Assembly (NCBI RefSeq): GCF_028687955.1
Contig: NZ_JAQTZC010000006.1
Span: 1-48,927, forward strand
Origin: Acidocella sp.
GTDB lineage: Bacteria > Pseudomonadota > Alphaproteobacteria > Acetobacterales > Acetobacteraceae
Direction: 5' to 3'
DNA length: 48,927 nucleotides
In this document: positions 8,695 to 16,982 of the stretch, piece after piece
How positions within the stretch are numbered: position 1 is the stretch's first letter
Layout: each line of letters starts with the position of its first letter
Position numbers and translations under genes: made by a program
The notes under the pieces: generated by a model
What the model saw: the letters and a program-made list of their open reading frames with translations, nothing else
What the model was told of the DNA's origin: nothing
The model's database searches: none

Positions 8695-9640
8695 ACAAAT
8701 CGCCGTGATCGGCGCCGGGGCCTGGGGCACGGCGCTGGCGGTGCTGATGGCCCAGGCCGGCAAGAACGTTACGCTGTGGGCGCGCGATGCCGAGCGCGCG
8801 GACAATATGCGTGTCACCCGCCACAACATTCGCCTGCCCAGCGCGGTGCTGCCGGACAATCTGCGCATCACCGCGCAGGTTCCCGCCGCTGATATTTATG
8901 TGGTGGCGGTGCCGATGCAGCATCTGCGCGCGGCGCTGGCGAACCTGCCGGGCAACGCGCCGCTGGTGCTGTGCTGCAAGGGGCTGGAGAGCGCCAGCCT
9001 GCTGCTGGCGCCGGAGATCGTGACCGAGCGCCCCGCCGCCATGCTCAGCGGGCCGAATTTCGCGCATGAGGTCGCCGCCATGCTGCCCGCCGCCGCCGTG
9101 CTCGCCACGCCCGATGCGAGGTTGCGGGCAATGCTGATCGCCGCGCTGAAAACCGACACGCTGCGCCTGTATGGCAGCACGGATGCGCTGGGCGCCGCGC
9201 TCGGCGGGGCGGCGAAAAATGTCATCGCGATCGCCGCCGGCGTGGTGATGGGGGCGGGGCTTGGCGAGAACGCGCGCGCCGCGCTGATCACCCGGGGGCT
9301 GGCGGAGATCGCCCGGCTGGCCGCGGCACTGGGCGGCAAGGCGGAAACCATCGCCGGTCTCTCGGGTCTGGGCGACCTGTTGCTCACATGCACCGGGCCG
9401 GGCAGCCGAAATTTCTCGCTGGGGTTTTCGCTGGGCAAGGGCGAGCTGCTGGGGGAGATCCTTGGCCGGCGGACTGTTGTGACAGAGGGGGTTACCACCG
9501 CGCCCGCGCTGCTCGCGCGCGCCGCCGCCGCCGGGGTGGGCATGCCGATTACGGCCGCGGTGGCGAAGCTGCTGGCCGGGGGGGCCGGCATCGCCCAGAC
9601 CATGGCCGAGCTGATGGGCCGGGCGCTGAAGGACGAATGA
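8687..9640 (+). CDS. gpsA: NAD(P)H-dependent glycerol-3-phosphate dehydrogenase
   Basis: Makes sn-glycerol 3-phosphate from dihydroxyacetone phosphate for phospholipid synthesis. 317 residues. The Rossmann motif IGAGAWGTALAVLMA starts at residue 7, with LSGPNFAHEVA mid-protein and the catalytic lysine in GGAAKNVIAIAAG. The substrate-binding GLGENARAALITRGLAEI and LSGLGDLLLTCTGPGSRN are both intact. It ends the tsaD-rlmJ-gpsA operon and is convergent with the DUF4149 gene, with only 11 bp between stops. An exact 11-bp tandem duplication (9638-9659) covers both stop codons. Confidence 0.96.
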   Translation: MNEQIAVIGAGAWGTALAVLMAQAGKNVTLWARDAERADNMRVTRHNIRLPSAVLPDNLRITAQVPAADIYVVAVPMQHLRAALANLPGNAPLVLCCKGLESASLLLAPEIVTERPAAMLSGPNFAHEVAAMLPAAAVLATPDARLRAMLIAALKTDTLRLYGSTDALGAALGGAAKNVIAIAAGVVMGAGLGENARAALITRGLAEIARLAAALGGKAETIAGLSGLGDLLLTCTGPGSRNFSLGFSLGKGELLGEILGRRTVVTEGVTTAPALLARAAAAGVGMPITAAVAKLLAGGAGIAQTMAELMGRALKDE

Positions 9641-9659
9641 TCAGGCGTTGATCAGGCGT
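9638..9659. repeat. 11-bp tandem duplication at convergent stop codons
   Basis: TGATCAGGCGT occurs twice in direct succession (9638-9648 and 9649-9659). The first unit begins with the gpsA stop TGA. On the other strand, TGA codons of the DUF4149 gene fall in both units. It is a recent slippage-type duplication that leaves both proteins intact. Confidence 0.8.
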
Positions 9660-10056
9660 TGCGGACCAGCAGCGCCAGGGCGGTGAGCAGCTGCGCGCCG
9701 TTGATCCATACAGATATGCGGTGCCCGCGCGCGAAACCGGCGGTGTCTCCCGCCAGACGCATCGCTTCAAGGTGCGGCATCCAGCCAAACAGCAGCCATA
9801 CGGTTACCGCCATGAGGGCGAACAAGGCGCTGGCCGCGCCATATTGGCTGCGCAGCAAAAAGCCGCCCGCCGCGAGCGCGGATGTGGCGATGATATACGC
9901 ATAATAAAACGGGAAAGCAGCGCGGATGAAATTCCCCGCCGCTTCCGCCGGTAGTTTGGTGAACACCAGCGGCGCCATGACGGCGCCGAAGAACAACATC
10001 CCGCCGGTTAGGGCCGCCAGACCCAGCGCCACCAGGATGTTGCCTGTGGTTGGCAT
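9652..10056 (-). CDS. DUF4149 / TMEM205-like four-helix membrane protein
   Basis: 134-residue integral membrane protein with about four hydrophobic helices: near residues 7-30 (VALGLAALTGGMLFFGAVM), 48-66 (FPFYYAYIIATSALAAGG), 74-92 (AASALFALMAVTVWLLFGW) and 115-132 (VWINGAQLLTALALL). A HLEAMRLAGD loop and an FARGHRISVWIN segment are typical of the DUF4149/TMEM205-like family. Its biochemical role is unknown. The start codon overlaps the ahcY stop by one base (TAATG), so its translation is probably coupled to that of adenosylhomocysteinase. Convergent with gpsA. Confidence 0.72.
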   Translation of the reverse strand: MPTTGNILVALGLAALTGGMLFFGAVMAPLVFTKLPAEAAGNFIRAAFPFYYAYIIATSALAAGGFLLRSQYGAASALFALMAVTVWLLFGWMPHLEAMRLAGDTAGFARGHRISVWINGAQLLTALALLVRNA

Positions 10057-11363
10057 TAGTAGCGGTAAAGCTCGTGCTTGAACGGCCCCTGCTGCGACAG
10101 GCCCAGATAATCGGCCTGCTTCGTGGTCAGCTGCGTCAGCTTGGCACCGACTTTGGCGAGATGCAGCGCCGCGACCTTTTCATCCAGATGGCGCGGCAGC
10201 ACATACACCTTGTTCTCGTACTTGCCGGCCGGGGCGGTCCACAGCTCGATCTGCGCCAGCACCTGGTTGGTGAAGCTGGCCGACATCACGAAGCTCGGGT
10301 GGCCGGTCGCGTTGCCGAGGTTCACCAGCCGGCCCTCGGAGAGCACGATCAGGCGCTTGCCATCGGGGAACTCGATTTCGTCGACCTGCGGCTTCACATT
10401 GTCCCACTTCAGGTTCCGCAGCGCCTCGATCTGGATTTCGCTGTCAAAATGACCAATGTTGCAGACGATGGCGCGGTGCTTCATGGCGCGCATGTGCTCG
10501 ATGGTGATGACATCGACATTGCCGGTGGCGGTGACGAAAATATCACCGCGCGGGGCGGCGTCGTCCATGGTGACGACCTCGTAGCCTTCCATCGCGGCCT
10601 GAAGCGCGCAGATCGGGTCGATCTCGGTGACCAGCACGCGGCAGCCGGCATTGCGCAAGCTGGCGGCGGAGCCCTTGCCGACATCGCCAAAGCCGGCGAC
10701 CACGGCGACCTTGCCGGACATCATCACATCCGTGCCGCGGCGGATGCCATCCACCAGGCTCTCGCGGCAGCCGTAGAGATTGTCAAACTTCGACTTGGTG
10801 ACGGAATCGTTCACGTTGATGGCGGGAACCAGCAGCTCGCCCGCGCGGGCCATGTCCCACAGGCGATGCACGCCGGTGGTGGTCTCCTCGGAGATGCCCT
10901 TCACATGGTTCAGCATGTCGGGGTATTTGTCATGCATCAGCTTGGTGACATCGCCGCCGTCATCGAGGATCATGTTCGGCACCCAGCCGTCCGGCCCGCG
11001 CACGGTCTGCTCGATGCACCACCAGAATTCTTCCTCGCTCATGCCCTTCCAGGCGAACACCGGCACACCGGTCGCGGCGATGGCGGCGGCGGCCTGGTCC
11101 TGGGTTGAGAAGATGTTGCACGACGACCAGCGCACCGAGGCGCCCAGCGCGGTCAGGGTCTCGATCAGCACGGCGGTCTGGATGGTCATGTGCAGGCAGC
11201 CGACGATGCGGGCACCTTTCAGGATCTGGTCCTTGCCAAACTCGGCGCGCAACGCCATCAACCCCGGCATTTCGTCCTGCGCCATCTCGATCTCCTTGCG
11301 GCCCCAGGCTGCCAGGGAGATGTCCTTAACCTTATAGTCAGCCGCCACGTTCACATCCGGCAT
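10056..11363 (-). CDS. ahcY: adenosylhomocysteinase
   Basis: NAD-dependent hydrolase that splits S-adenosylhomocysteine into adenosine and homocysteine, relieving product inhibition of methyltransferases. 435 residues, normal length. Seen: the N-terminal [53 protein letters not shown] with the catalytic Lys/Asp, the NAD-binding [17 protein letters not shown], and the C-terminal KHELYRY. Start ATG 11363 is preceded by GAAGGA 8 bases upstream; an upstream in-frame start at 11384 lacks family similarity. The gene overlaps the DUF4149 start (TAATG). It is divergent from folB. I saw no SAH-riboswitch consensus in the leader. Confidence 0.97.
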   Translation of the reverse strand: MPDVNVAADYKVKDISLAAWGRKEIEMAQDEMPGLMALRAEFGKDQILKGARIVGCLHMTIQTAVLIETLTALGASVRWSSCNIFSTQDQAAAAIAATGVPVFAWKGMSEEEFWWCIEQTVRGPDGWVPNMILDDGGDVTKLMHDKYPDMLNHVKGISEETTTGVHRLWDMARAGELLVPAINVNDSVTKSKFDNLYGCRESLVDGIRRGTDVMMSGKVAVVAGFGDVGKGSAASLRNAGCRVLVTEIDPICALQAAMEGYEVVTMDDAAPRGDIFVTATGNVDVITIEHMRAMKHRAIVCNIGHFDSEIQIEALRNLKWDNVKPQVDEIEFPDGKRLIVLSEGRLVNLGNATGHPSFVMSASFTNQVLAQIELWTAPAGKYENKVYVLPRHLDEKVAALHLAKVGAKLTQLTTKQADYLGLSQQGPFKHELYRY

Positions 11364-11519
11364 CAGTTCATTCCTTCGATACAAAATTCCTGCGCTCCCT
11401 TATTCTGTTGGCCGCGCGCTGCCAACTGCCGCCCGCATCAAGTGCGCCGCGTCTTGTACATTGCTGCCGGGCGCCTTGGAGATTGCCACGGCGCCGCTGG
11501 CAGCGCAAAACTTGCTCCC
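11364..11519. promoter_or_regulatory. divergent ahcY/folB control region with nested inverted repeats
   Basis: 156 bp between divergent genes. It contains perfect 9-bp arms GCGCTGCCA (11416-11424) and TGGCAGCGC (11498-11506), enclosing a second pair of GGCGCC arms (11470-11475, 11490-11495). Either strand could fold this into a long two-part stem. No recognisable riboswitch was identified. Promoter elements for both genes must lie here, but I cannot place them with confidence. Confidence 0.4.
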
Positions 11520-11930
11520 ATGGATCAGCCCCGTTACGCCGACGCAACACGCGCCACGCGCCACATGTTCATTCGCGACCTGATGCTCAACGCCTCCATC
11601 GGCGTGCATCCGCACGAACATAACGGCCGGCAGCGGGTGCGCATCAATATCGACCTTGCCGTTGCCGACGAAGGCGCCGCCAACCTCTCGCGCGCCGCCG
11701 TTGGGCAGGATGAGCTTGGCCGTGTCGTGGATTATGAGACAATTGTGAACAATGTGCGCGCCATGGCGACCGCCGGCCATGTGCAGCTGGTGGAGACGCT
11801 GGCCGAACGGTTGTGCGAGGTTTGCCTTCGTGACGAGCGGGTGCGCACCGCCCGGGTGCGTGTGGAAAAGCTGGATGTCTTCAAGGATGCGGCTTCAGCC
11901 GGCGTGGAGATCGAGCGGCGGAACGTTTAG
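11520..11930 (+). CDS. folB: dihydroneopterin aldolase
   Basis: Folate pathway enzyme converting 7,8-dihydroneopterin to 6-hydroxymethyl-dihydropterin and glycolaldehyde. From ATG 11520 it has 136 residues, close to the usual 115-130 plus a short N-terminal extension (MDQPRYADATRATRH). Family segments seen are MFIRDLMLNASIGVHPHE at the start of the fold, VVDYETIVNNVR in the middle, and VQLVETLAERLCEVCL and VRVEKLDVFKDA at the C-terminus. The open frame extends leftwards to 11190 over ahcY, but that part is antisense and unlike FolB. No other folate gene is adjacent. Confidence 0.9.
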   Translation: MDQPRYADATRATRHMFIRDLMLNASIGVHPHEHNGRQRVRINIDLAVADEGAANLSRAAVGQDELGRVVDYETIVNNVRAMATAGHVQLVETLAERLCEVCLRDERVRTARVRVEKLDVFKDAASAGVEIERRNV

Positions 11931-12110
11931 TTGTCCACTTCCCAAAACTTACGTTGAGTCAAGGGGTTCCGGGCCGCAACTGTTTCATGTGCGTGACATG
12001 GCATTCTTATTTTTTTACTGCAAAATCATGATGTTAAATATTTTCCCGTCGAAATTATGGCGTTTTGCACGGTTTGATCATCTGCCTGCCGGGGCCTCAC
12101 GCGTTACACC

Positions 12111-12131
12111 GTTTCCACAAAGTTATCCACA
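12111..12131 (+). promoter_or_regulatory. two tandem DnaA-box-like sites upstream of uvrC
   Basis: A perfect consensus DnaA box TTATCCACA lies at 12123-12131, 8 bases before the uvrC start codon. A related GTTTCCACA (two mismatches) starts 12 bp upstream at 12111, about one helical turn away. Just to the left, 12002-12060 is unusually AT-rich for this window. The features fit DnaA binding near the uvrC promoter. A replication origin is not supported by only two sites. Confidence 0.4.
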
Positions 12132-12139
12132 AGGTTATC

Positions 12140-14020
12140 ATGACAAACGGGGATAAGGCCGATATTCCCACAGGCGTCGAAATTATCCTGAAGGCGCTGG
12201 AGACCATGCCGGGAAACCCCGGCGTGTACCGGATGCTGGATGCCAAGGGCGACGCGCTTTATGTCGGCAAGGCGCGGAACCTGAAGAAACGTGTCGTGTC
12301 CTACACGCAGCTCGCCCGCCTGCCTGAGCGTCTGCGCCGCATGGTGGCCGCGACCGCCACGATGGAGATCCTCACCACCCATACCGAGGCCGAGGCGCTG
12401 CTGCTGGAGGCCAATCTCATCAAGCGCCTGCAGCCGCGCTACAATATTCTGCTGCGCGACGATAAATCCTACCCCTGGCTGATGCTGAGCGAGGACCACC
12501 CATTTCCACAGATCGCCAAGCATCGCGGCGCGCAGGTGCGCCGGGGGAGTTATTGGGGGCCGTTTGCCTCGGTTTGGTCGGTCAACCAGACTGTGCAGGC
12601 GCTCCAACGCATCTTTTTGCTGCGGACCTGCGCCGACACCGTGTTCGCCAACCGCACCCGGCCCTGCCTGCTGTTCCAGATAAAGCGCTGCTGCGCGCCC
12701 TGCGTGGGCCGGGTGAGCGAGGCGGAGTACAAAACCCTGGTGGACCAGGCAAAGGCGTTTCTCTCTGGAAAATCAGGCGCGGTGCGCCAGGAGCTGGCCG
12801 CCGCCATGGAGGAGGCCGCCGGGCATCTGGAGTTTGAGCGCGCCGCCGCCATCCGCGACCGTATCCGCGGGCTTTCGCATATCCAGGGCACCGATGTCAT
12901 CAACCCCGCCAGCCTGACGGATGCCGACGTGATCGCCCTGCACCAGGAGGCGGGGCAGAGCTGCATACAGGTGTTCTTCATCCGTGGCGGGCGCAACAAC
13001 GGCAATCGCAGCTTCTTCCCCTCGCAGGCCAGGGATGCCGAGCCGGGCGCGGTGCTCAGCGCCTTTATCGCGCAGTTCTATGACGACAAGCCCGCCCCGC
13101 AACTCATCCTGCTCAGCCATGAGGCCGAGGAGCCGGCGCTGCTGGCTGAGGCCCTCTCGCTGAAGGCCGGGCGGAAAATTACCCTGCTGGTACCCCAGCG
13201 CGGTGAAAAACACGACGTGGTGCAACACGCCCAGACCAATGCGCGCGAGGCGCTGGAGCGCAAGCTCGCCGAGACCGCCGGCCAGGGCAAATTGCTCGCC
13301 GCCCTGGCGGAGCTGTTTGGCCTGCCCGAACCGCCAAAACGCATCGAGACCTATGACAACTCGCATATCATGGGCACCAATGCTTACGGCGTCATGGTCG
13401 TGGCCGGGCCGGAGGGATTCAACAAATCCGCCTATCGCAAATTCGCCATCAAATCCGCCATCACCCCCGGCGATGATTTTGGCATGATGCGTGAGGTGAT
13501 GCGCCGGCGATTCACGCGCACCCTGGCCGAAGACCCCGGCCGCGAGAGCGAGAACTGGCCGGACCTGGTGCTGATTGACGGCGGCGCCGGACAGCTCTCG
13601 GCGGCCAGCGCGATCATGGCGGAACTTGGCCTCTCCGATATTCCCCTGGTGGGCATCGCCAAGGGGCCGGACCGCGACGCCGGGCGGGAATGGTTCTTCA
13701 TGGCCGGGCGCGAGCCCTTCCAGCTGCCGCCGCGCGATGCGGTGCTCTACTTCCTGCAACGCCTGCGCGACGAGGCGCATCGCTTCGCCATCAGTACCCA
13801 TCGCAACGCGCGCAGCAAAAAAATCACCACCTCGGAGCTGGATGATGTGCCCGGCGTGGGTGCCGCGCGCAAAAAAGCACTGCTGCTGCATTTCGGCGCG
13901 GCGCGCGATGTGCGCGGCGCCGGGCTGAAGGACCTGGAGGCCGTTCCCGGCATCAACCGCGCCACCGCGCGCGCGGTGTATGCTTATTTCCACCCCGGCG
14001 TGCGCATGGAGGAAACCTAG
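12140..14020 (+). CDS. uvrC: excinuclease ABC subunit C
   Basis: Makes both incisions in nucleotide excision repair with UvrA and UvrB. 626 residues, normal length. Order: GIY-YIG nuclease domain near the N-terminus ([20 protein letters not shown]), a Cys cluster in [17 protein letters not shown], the UVR UvrB-interaction motif near residue 215, the RNase H-like C-terminal nuclease starting at [15 protein letters not shown] and including [14 protein letters not shown], then helix-hairpin-helix motifs ([20 protein letters not shown] and [19 protein letters not shown]). ATG 12140 is chosen because the 25 extra residues of a longer frame lie over the DnaA-box region and are unlike the family. 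In many alphaproteobacteria uvrC neighbours pgsA; here they are about 22 kb apart. Confidence 0.96.
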   Translation: MTNGDKADIPTGVEIILKALETMPGNPGVYRMLDAKGDALYVGKARNLKKRVVSYTQLARLPERLRRMVAATATMEILTTHTEAEALLLEANLIKRLQPRYNILLRDDKSYPWLMLSEDHPFPQIAKHRGAQVRRGSYWGPFASVWSVNQTVQALQRIFLLRTCADTVFANRTRPCLLFQIKRCCAPCVGRVSEAEYKTLVDQAKAFLSGKSGAVRQELAAAMEEAAGHLEFERAAAIRDRIRGLSHIQGTDVINPASLTDADVIALHQEAGQSCIQVFFIRGGRNNGNRSFFPSQARDAEPGAVLSAFIAQFYDDKPAPQLILLSHEAEEPALLAEALSLKAGRKITLLVPQRGEKHDVVQHAQTNAREALERKLAETAGQGKLLAALAELFGLPEPPKRIETYDNSHIMGTNAYGVMVVAGPEGFNKSAYRKFAIKSAITPGDDFGMMREVMRRRFTRTLAEDPGRESENWPDLVLIDGGAGQLSAASAIMAELGLSDIPLVGIAKGPDRDAGREWFFMAGREPFQLPPRDAVLYFLQRLRDEAHRFAISTHRNARSKKITTSELDDVPGVGAARKKALLLHFGAARDVRGAGLKDLEAVPGINRATARAVYAYFHPGVRMEET

Positions 14021-14079
14021 CGCGGCTACTGTGGAACTAAATCTCACAAATACAATAGACATGTTTTGTTACTTGTGCG

Positions 14080-15114
14080 ATGAACCGGGCAAGACCGGAT
14101 CAATTCATCAAACTGGGCGCCGCCGTCCAAGGTAATCCATTGCAGACTGTTACTGATGTGCCGCCGCAGGCACAGGCTGACCCCACATGCACGGACGAGC
14201 CGCGCCGCATTCGCCCCCCCAGCGCCTGGGGCTTGCTGCATGAACAGCTTGCCGCGCAGATCGCCCGGAATGATGCCCGCAAGGCCTTCCGGCTGGGCTG
14301 GCGGTTCGTGCGCTCGCCCATCGCGACGCTGCGCTGGCTGGGTGAGCTGGAGCGCATTCGCACGATCTGCCGCCTGGAGAAGATCCCCTATGACGTGGTT
14401 CGCAAAAGCGGACAGCGCTATCTGCACCATTCCCTGCCGCAGGCGGCCAAACACAATTTGCTCACCACGCATTATGACCATCTGCTGGCAACTCTCGGCA
14501 CGCCTTTTGTCGCCGGCTTGTTGCGCGAGCAACCAAGCGTTCTGGTGGAGCTGAAGGGCAAGCAGGATGCGCTGTACCGCATTTCGCTGTCGCTCAATTT
14601 CCTGAACTTTCGCGAGGGTGAGTTGAGCATTGACCTGTTCCGGGTGGAGGGGAATGTGCGCGTGGCCAGCCTCTCCCTGGTAGCGGGCGCGATGAAGCCG
14701 GGGGCGCCGCCCAGCCTGTGGATCGGGGGTTTGCAGGGGGCCAGCCGCGCGGACAGCAAGGCTATCACCGTGCTGGCGACCAAGGAGCTGTTTGGCTTAC
14801 GGCCGAAGGATGCGGTGGTCCATGCCGCCTATGCGCTGGCTGAGCGGCTCGGCACCGCCGATCTCATGGCGATTTCCAACGCCGGGCATTTCCGCCATGG
14901 CCTATGGCGGAAAAAAACCGGCTGGTACGCCGATTACGACTCCTTCTGGGAAGAACTGGGCGGCGTGCGGGTGGCGGGGGATTTCTTCCTCCTGCCCAAA
15001 ATCCGCCCGCGCCGCTCAATCGAGGAGGTTGCGCCGCCGAAGCGCAGCGCTTGGCGCGCCCGCTACGCGCTGGTGGACCAGATCAACGCCGATATTCAGC
15101 GCCTCGCGCGCTAA
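14080..15114 (+). CDS. VirK/YbjX family protein (DUF535)
   Basis: 344-residue protein of the DUF535 family, which includes Shigella VirK, Salmonella VirK/YbjX and E. coli YbjX. Family features seen are the long central domain with LYRISLSLNFLNFREGELSI, LWIGGLQGASRADSKA, ELFGLRPKDAVVHAAYALAE and the late AISNAGHFRHGLWRKK, with TGWYADYDSFWEELGG near the end. No signal peptide or membrane helix is evident. Biochemical function is unknown; in enterobacteria the family is linked to envelope stress and resistance to antimicrobial peptides. The start lies 59 bp after uvrC. An imperfect dyad (CACAA ... TTGTG, 14044-14076) just before the start could be an operator. Confidence 0.75.
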   Translation: MNRARPDQFIKLGAAVQGNPLQTVTDVPPQAQADPTCTDEPRRIRPPSAWGLLHEQLAAQIARNDARKAFRLGWRFVRSPIATLRWLGELERIRTICRLEKIPYDVVRKSGQRYLHHSLPQAAKHNLLTTHYDHLLATLGTPFVAGLLREQPSVLVELKGKQDALYRISLSLNFLNFREGELSIDLFRVEGNVRVASLSLVAGAMKPGAPPSLWIGGLQGASRADSKAITVLATKELFGLRPKDAVVHAAYALAERLGTADLMAISNAGHFRHGLWRKKTGWYADYDSFWEELGGVRVAGDFFLLPKIRPRRSIEEVAPPKRSAWRARYALVDQINADIQRLAR

Positions 15115-15203
15115 AACCCTCGCCAGCCCGGCGCCGGTGCTGGCAAAAAGCTGGCACCACCCCCATGTGCCTCATAACGCTGCTTTATAAAGCGGAGGAG
15201 AAC

Positions 15204-16832
15204 ATGTCAGGCTATGCGACCCATGAGGTAACCAACCAGCCCGGCGAGCTGGTCAACTTCAACACCTACGCAACTGATGCCGCGCTGCGCGCCACCATGC
15301 AGGTTTTTGGCGCCGGGTGGGCGGAGGACAGGCTGCATGCCTGCGGCGCGCGGGTGGGCAGCGCGCAAATGCAGGATCTGGCCCGTACCGCCAACCGCTG
15401 CGTGCCAGAGCTGCGCACACATGACCGATTTGGCCGCCGCATTGATATGGTTGAATTTTCTCCCGCGTGGCATGAGCTGATGGGGATGATCCGCGCGGAT
15501 GGCGTGCATGCGCTGGGCTGGACGGCGGCGCGCCCCGGCGGACATGTGGCGCGGGCGGGGCTTTCATATTTATGGGCGCAGGGGGAAGCCGGGGTTGGCT
15601 GCCCCGCGGTGATGACTTTCGCCGCCATCGCGGCGCTGCGCCACCAGCCGGAGGCGCTGGCGAAATACCAGGATAAAATTCTCTCCCCCGGATACGACCC
15701 GCGCCCCTTGCCGCCGGACCAGAAAACCGCACTCGGCGTGGCGATGGCGCTGACGGAAAAACAGGGCGGCTCGGATTTGCGGCAGACGCAGAGCGTTGCG
15801 GCCGCGGTGGGTGACGGCACCTGGCGGCTGACCGGGCATAAATGGTTTTTCTCGGTTCCCACCAGCGATCTTTTCCTCACGCTGGCGCGCGCGCCGGGGG
15901 GAGTCTCCTGCTTTCTGGCGCAAGGCTGGCGCGATGACTCCAGCCGCAATTTTCTGCTGCTGCAACGGTTGAAGGATAAATGCGGCAACCGCTCCAACGC
16001 CTCGGCGGAGGTCGAGTTCCGCGGGCTGGAGGCGGTGATGCTGGGCGAGGAGGGGCACGGCATCAGGCTTGTGCTGGAGATGGCGCATCTCACCCGCCTT
16101 GAATGCGCGCTGGGCTCGGCGGCGCTGATGCGCCAGGCGGTGACGTTGGCGATCCACCACGCCACGCAGCGCCGTGCCTTCGGGCACAGGCTGGTCAACC
16201 AGCCGCTGATGGCCGATGTGCTGGCGGATCTGGCGCTGGAATCCGAGGCCGCGCTGTGGCTGGCGATGCGCGCCGCCGCCGCGCTGGACGCCGCCCCGCG
16301 CGATGATACCGAGCGGGTGCTGAACCGCGTGCTGGCGCCGCTGGCGAAATATTTTGTCTGCAAGCGGGCGCCGGTGGTCGCGGCGGAGGCCATGGAGTGC
16401 CATGGGGGCAATGGGTATGTCGAGGAGGATGTGCTGGCGCGGCTGTATCGCGACGCGCCGGTGAACGGGCTGTGGGAAGGCTCGGGCAATGTCATCTGCC
16501 TGGACGTGCTGCGCGCCCTCGCCCGCGAGCCGGAGGCGGCGGGGTTGCTGCGCGCAGAGATCGCCCTGGCCGCGGGCAGGCATCCCGCGCTGGATGCCTG
16601 GTTACGGACTGCCACACCGGACCCGCAAGAACGCAACGCCAGGCGGCTGGCGGAACACCTCGCCCTTGGCCTCGCCGCCAGCCTGCTGCTGCGCCACGCG
16701 CCACCCGGGATCGCCGCCGCCTTCTGCGCCGCGCGCCTGAACGGCGCGGCGGGGATGACATTTGGCACGCTGCCGGAGGGGGTGGACCCGCGCGCGATCA
16801 TCCGCCGCGCCGCCGCCGCGGAGCCTTATTAA
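15204..16832 (+). CDS. AidB-type acyl-CoA dehydrogenase
   Basis: FAD-dependent acyl-CoA dehydrogenase family member of 542 residues, the length of AidB rather than the roughly 380 residues of ordinary members. AidB-specific segments are ALTEKQGGSDLRQTQS (flavin-side motif), LTGHKWFFSVPTSD, RLKDKCGNRSNASAEVEF, and near the C-terminus AMECHGGNGYVEED followed by VNGLWEGSGNVICLDVLR. E. coli AidB is induced by alkylation and binds DNA; many alphaproteobacterial homologues may simply act on isovaleryl-CoA-like substrates. ATG 15204 has a strong GGAGGAG site 3 bases upstream. The next gene is a semialdehyde dehydrogenase on the same strand, 150 bp away, so co-transcription is possible. Confidence 0.85.
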   Translation: MSGYATHEVTNQPGELVNFNTYATDAALRATMQVFGAGWAEDRLHACGARVGSAQMQDLARTANRCVPELRTHDRFGRRIDMVEFSPAWHELMGMIRADGVHALGWTAARPGGHVARAGLSYLWAQGEAGVGCPAVMTFAAIAALRHQPEALAKYQDKILSPGYDPRPLPPDQKTALGVAMALTEKQGGSDLRQTQSVAAAVGDGTWRLTGHKWFFSVPTSDLFLTLARAPGGVSCFLAQGWRDDSSRNFLLLQRLKDKCGNRSNASAEVEFRGLEAVMLGEEGHGIRLVLEMAHLTRLECALGSAALMRQAVTLAIHHATQRRAFGHRLVNQPLMADVLADLALESEAALWLAMRAAAALDAAPRDDTERVLNRVLAPLAKYFVCKRAPVVAAEAMECHGGNGYVEEDVLARLYRDAPVNGLWEGSGNVICLDVLRALAREPEAAGLLRAEIALAAGRHPALDAWLRTATPDPQERNARRLAEHLALGLAASLLLRHAPPGIAAAFCAARLNGAAGMTFGTLPEGVDPRAIIRRAAAAEPY

Positions 16833-16941
16833 TCCGGGGGGCCGGGGCGGCGTTGTGTCCATCCGGGGGGCGGCATAAACTGGCGGGGAAGATCCGGGTG
16901 GCGCCGTGCGGCGGCGGGGCAGCGGTTAGCTTTTTGCAAAC

Positions 16942-16971
16942 AGCCAGTTTTTCAGAAGCCAGTCTTTCAAG
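16942..16971 (+). repeat. 15-bp imperfect tandem repeat in the leader of the aldehyde dehydrogenase gene
   Basis: AGCCAGTTTTTCAGA (16942-16956) is followed directly by AGCCAGTCTTTCAAG (16957-16971), 12 of 15 bases matching. The second unit runs into the ribosome-binding site (AAGGGAG) of the next gene. It could be a duplication that shaped the leader, or a binding site. No function is assigned. Confidence 0.6.
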
Positions 16972-16982
16972 GGAGCCAAAAG

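Noticed and set aside
11364-11520. SAH or SAM riboswitch in front of ahcY
   Set aside because: Inverted repeats exist, but the conserved SAH riboswitch core sequences are not present on the minus strand.
12002-12139. Chromosomal replication origin
   Set aside because: Only one perfect and one imperfect DnaA box, with no dnaA, dnaN, hemE or parAB genes nearby; kept only as a DnaA-site observation.
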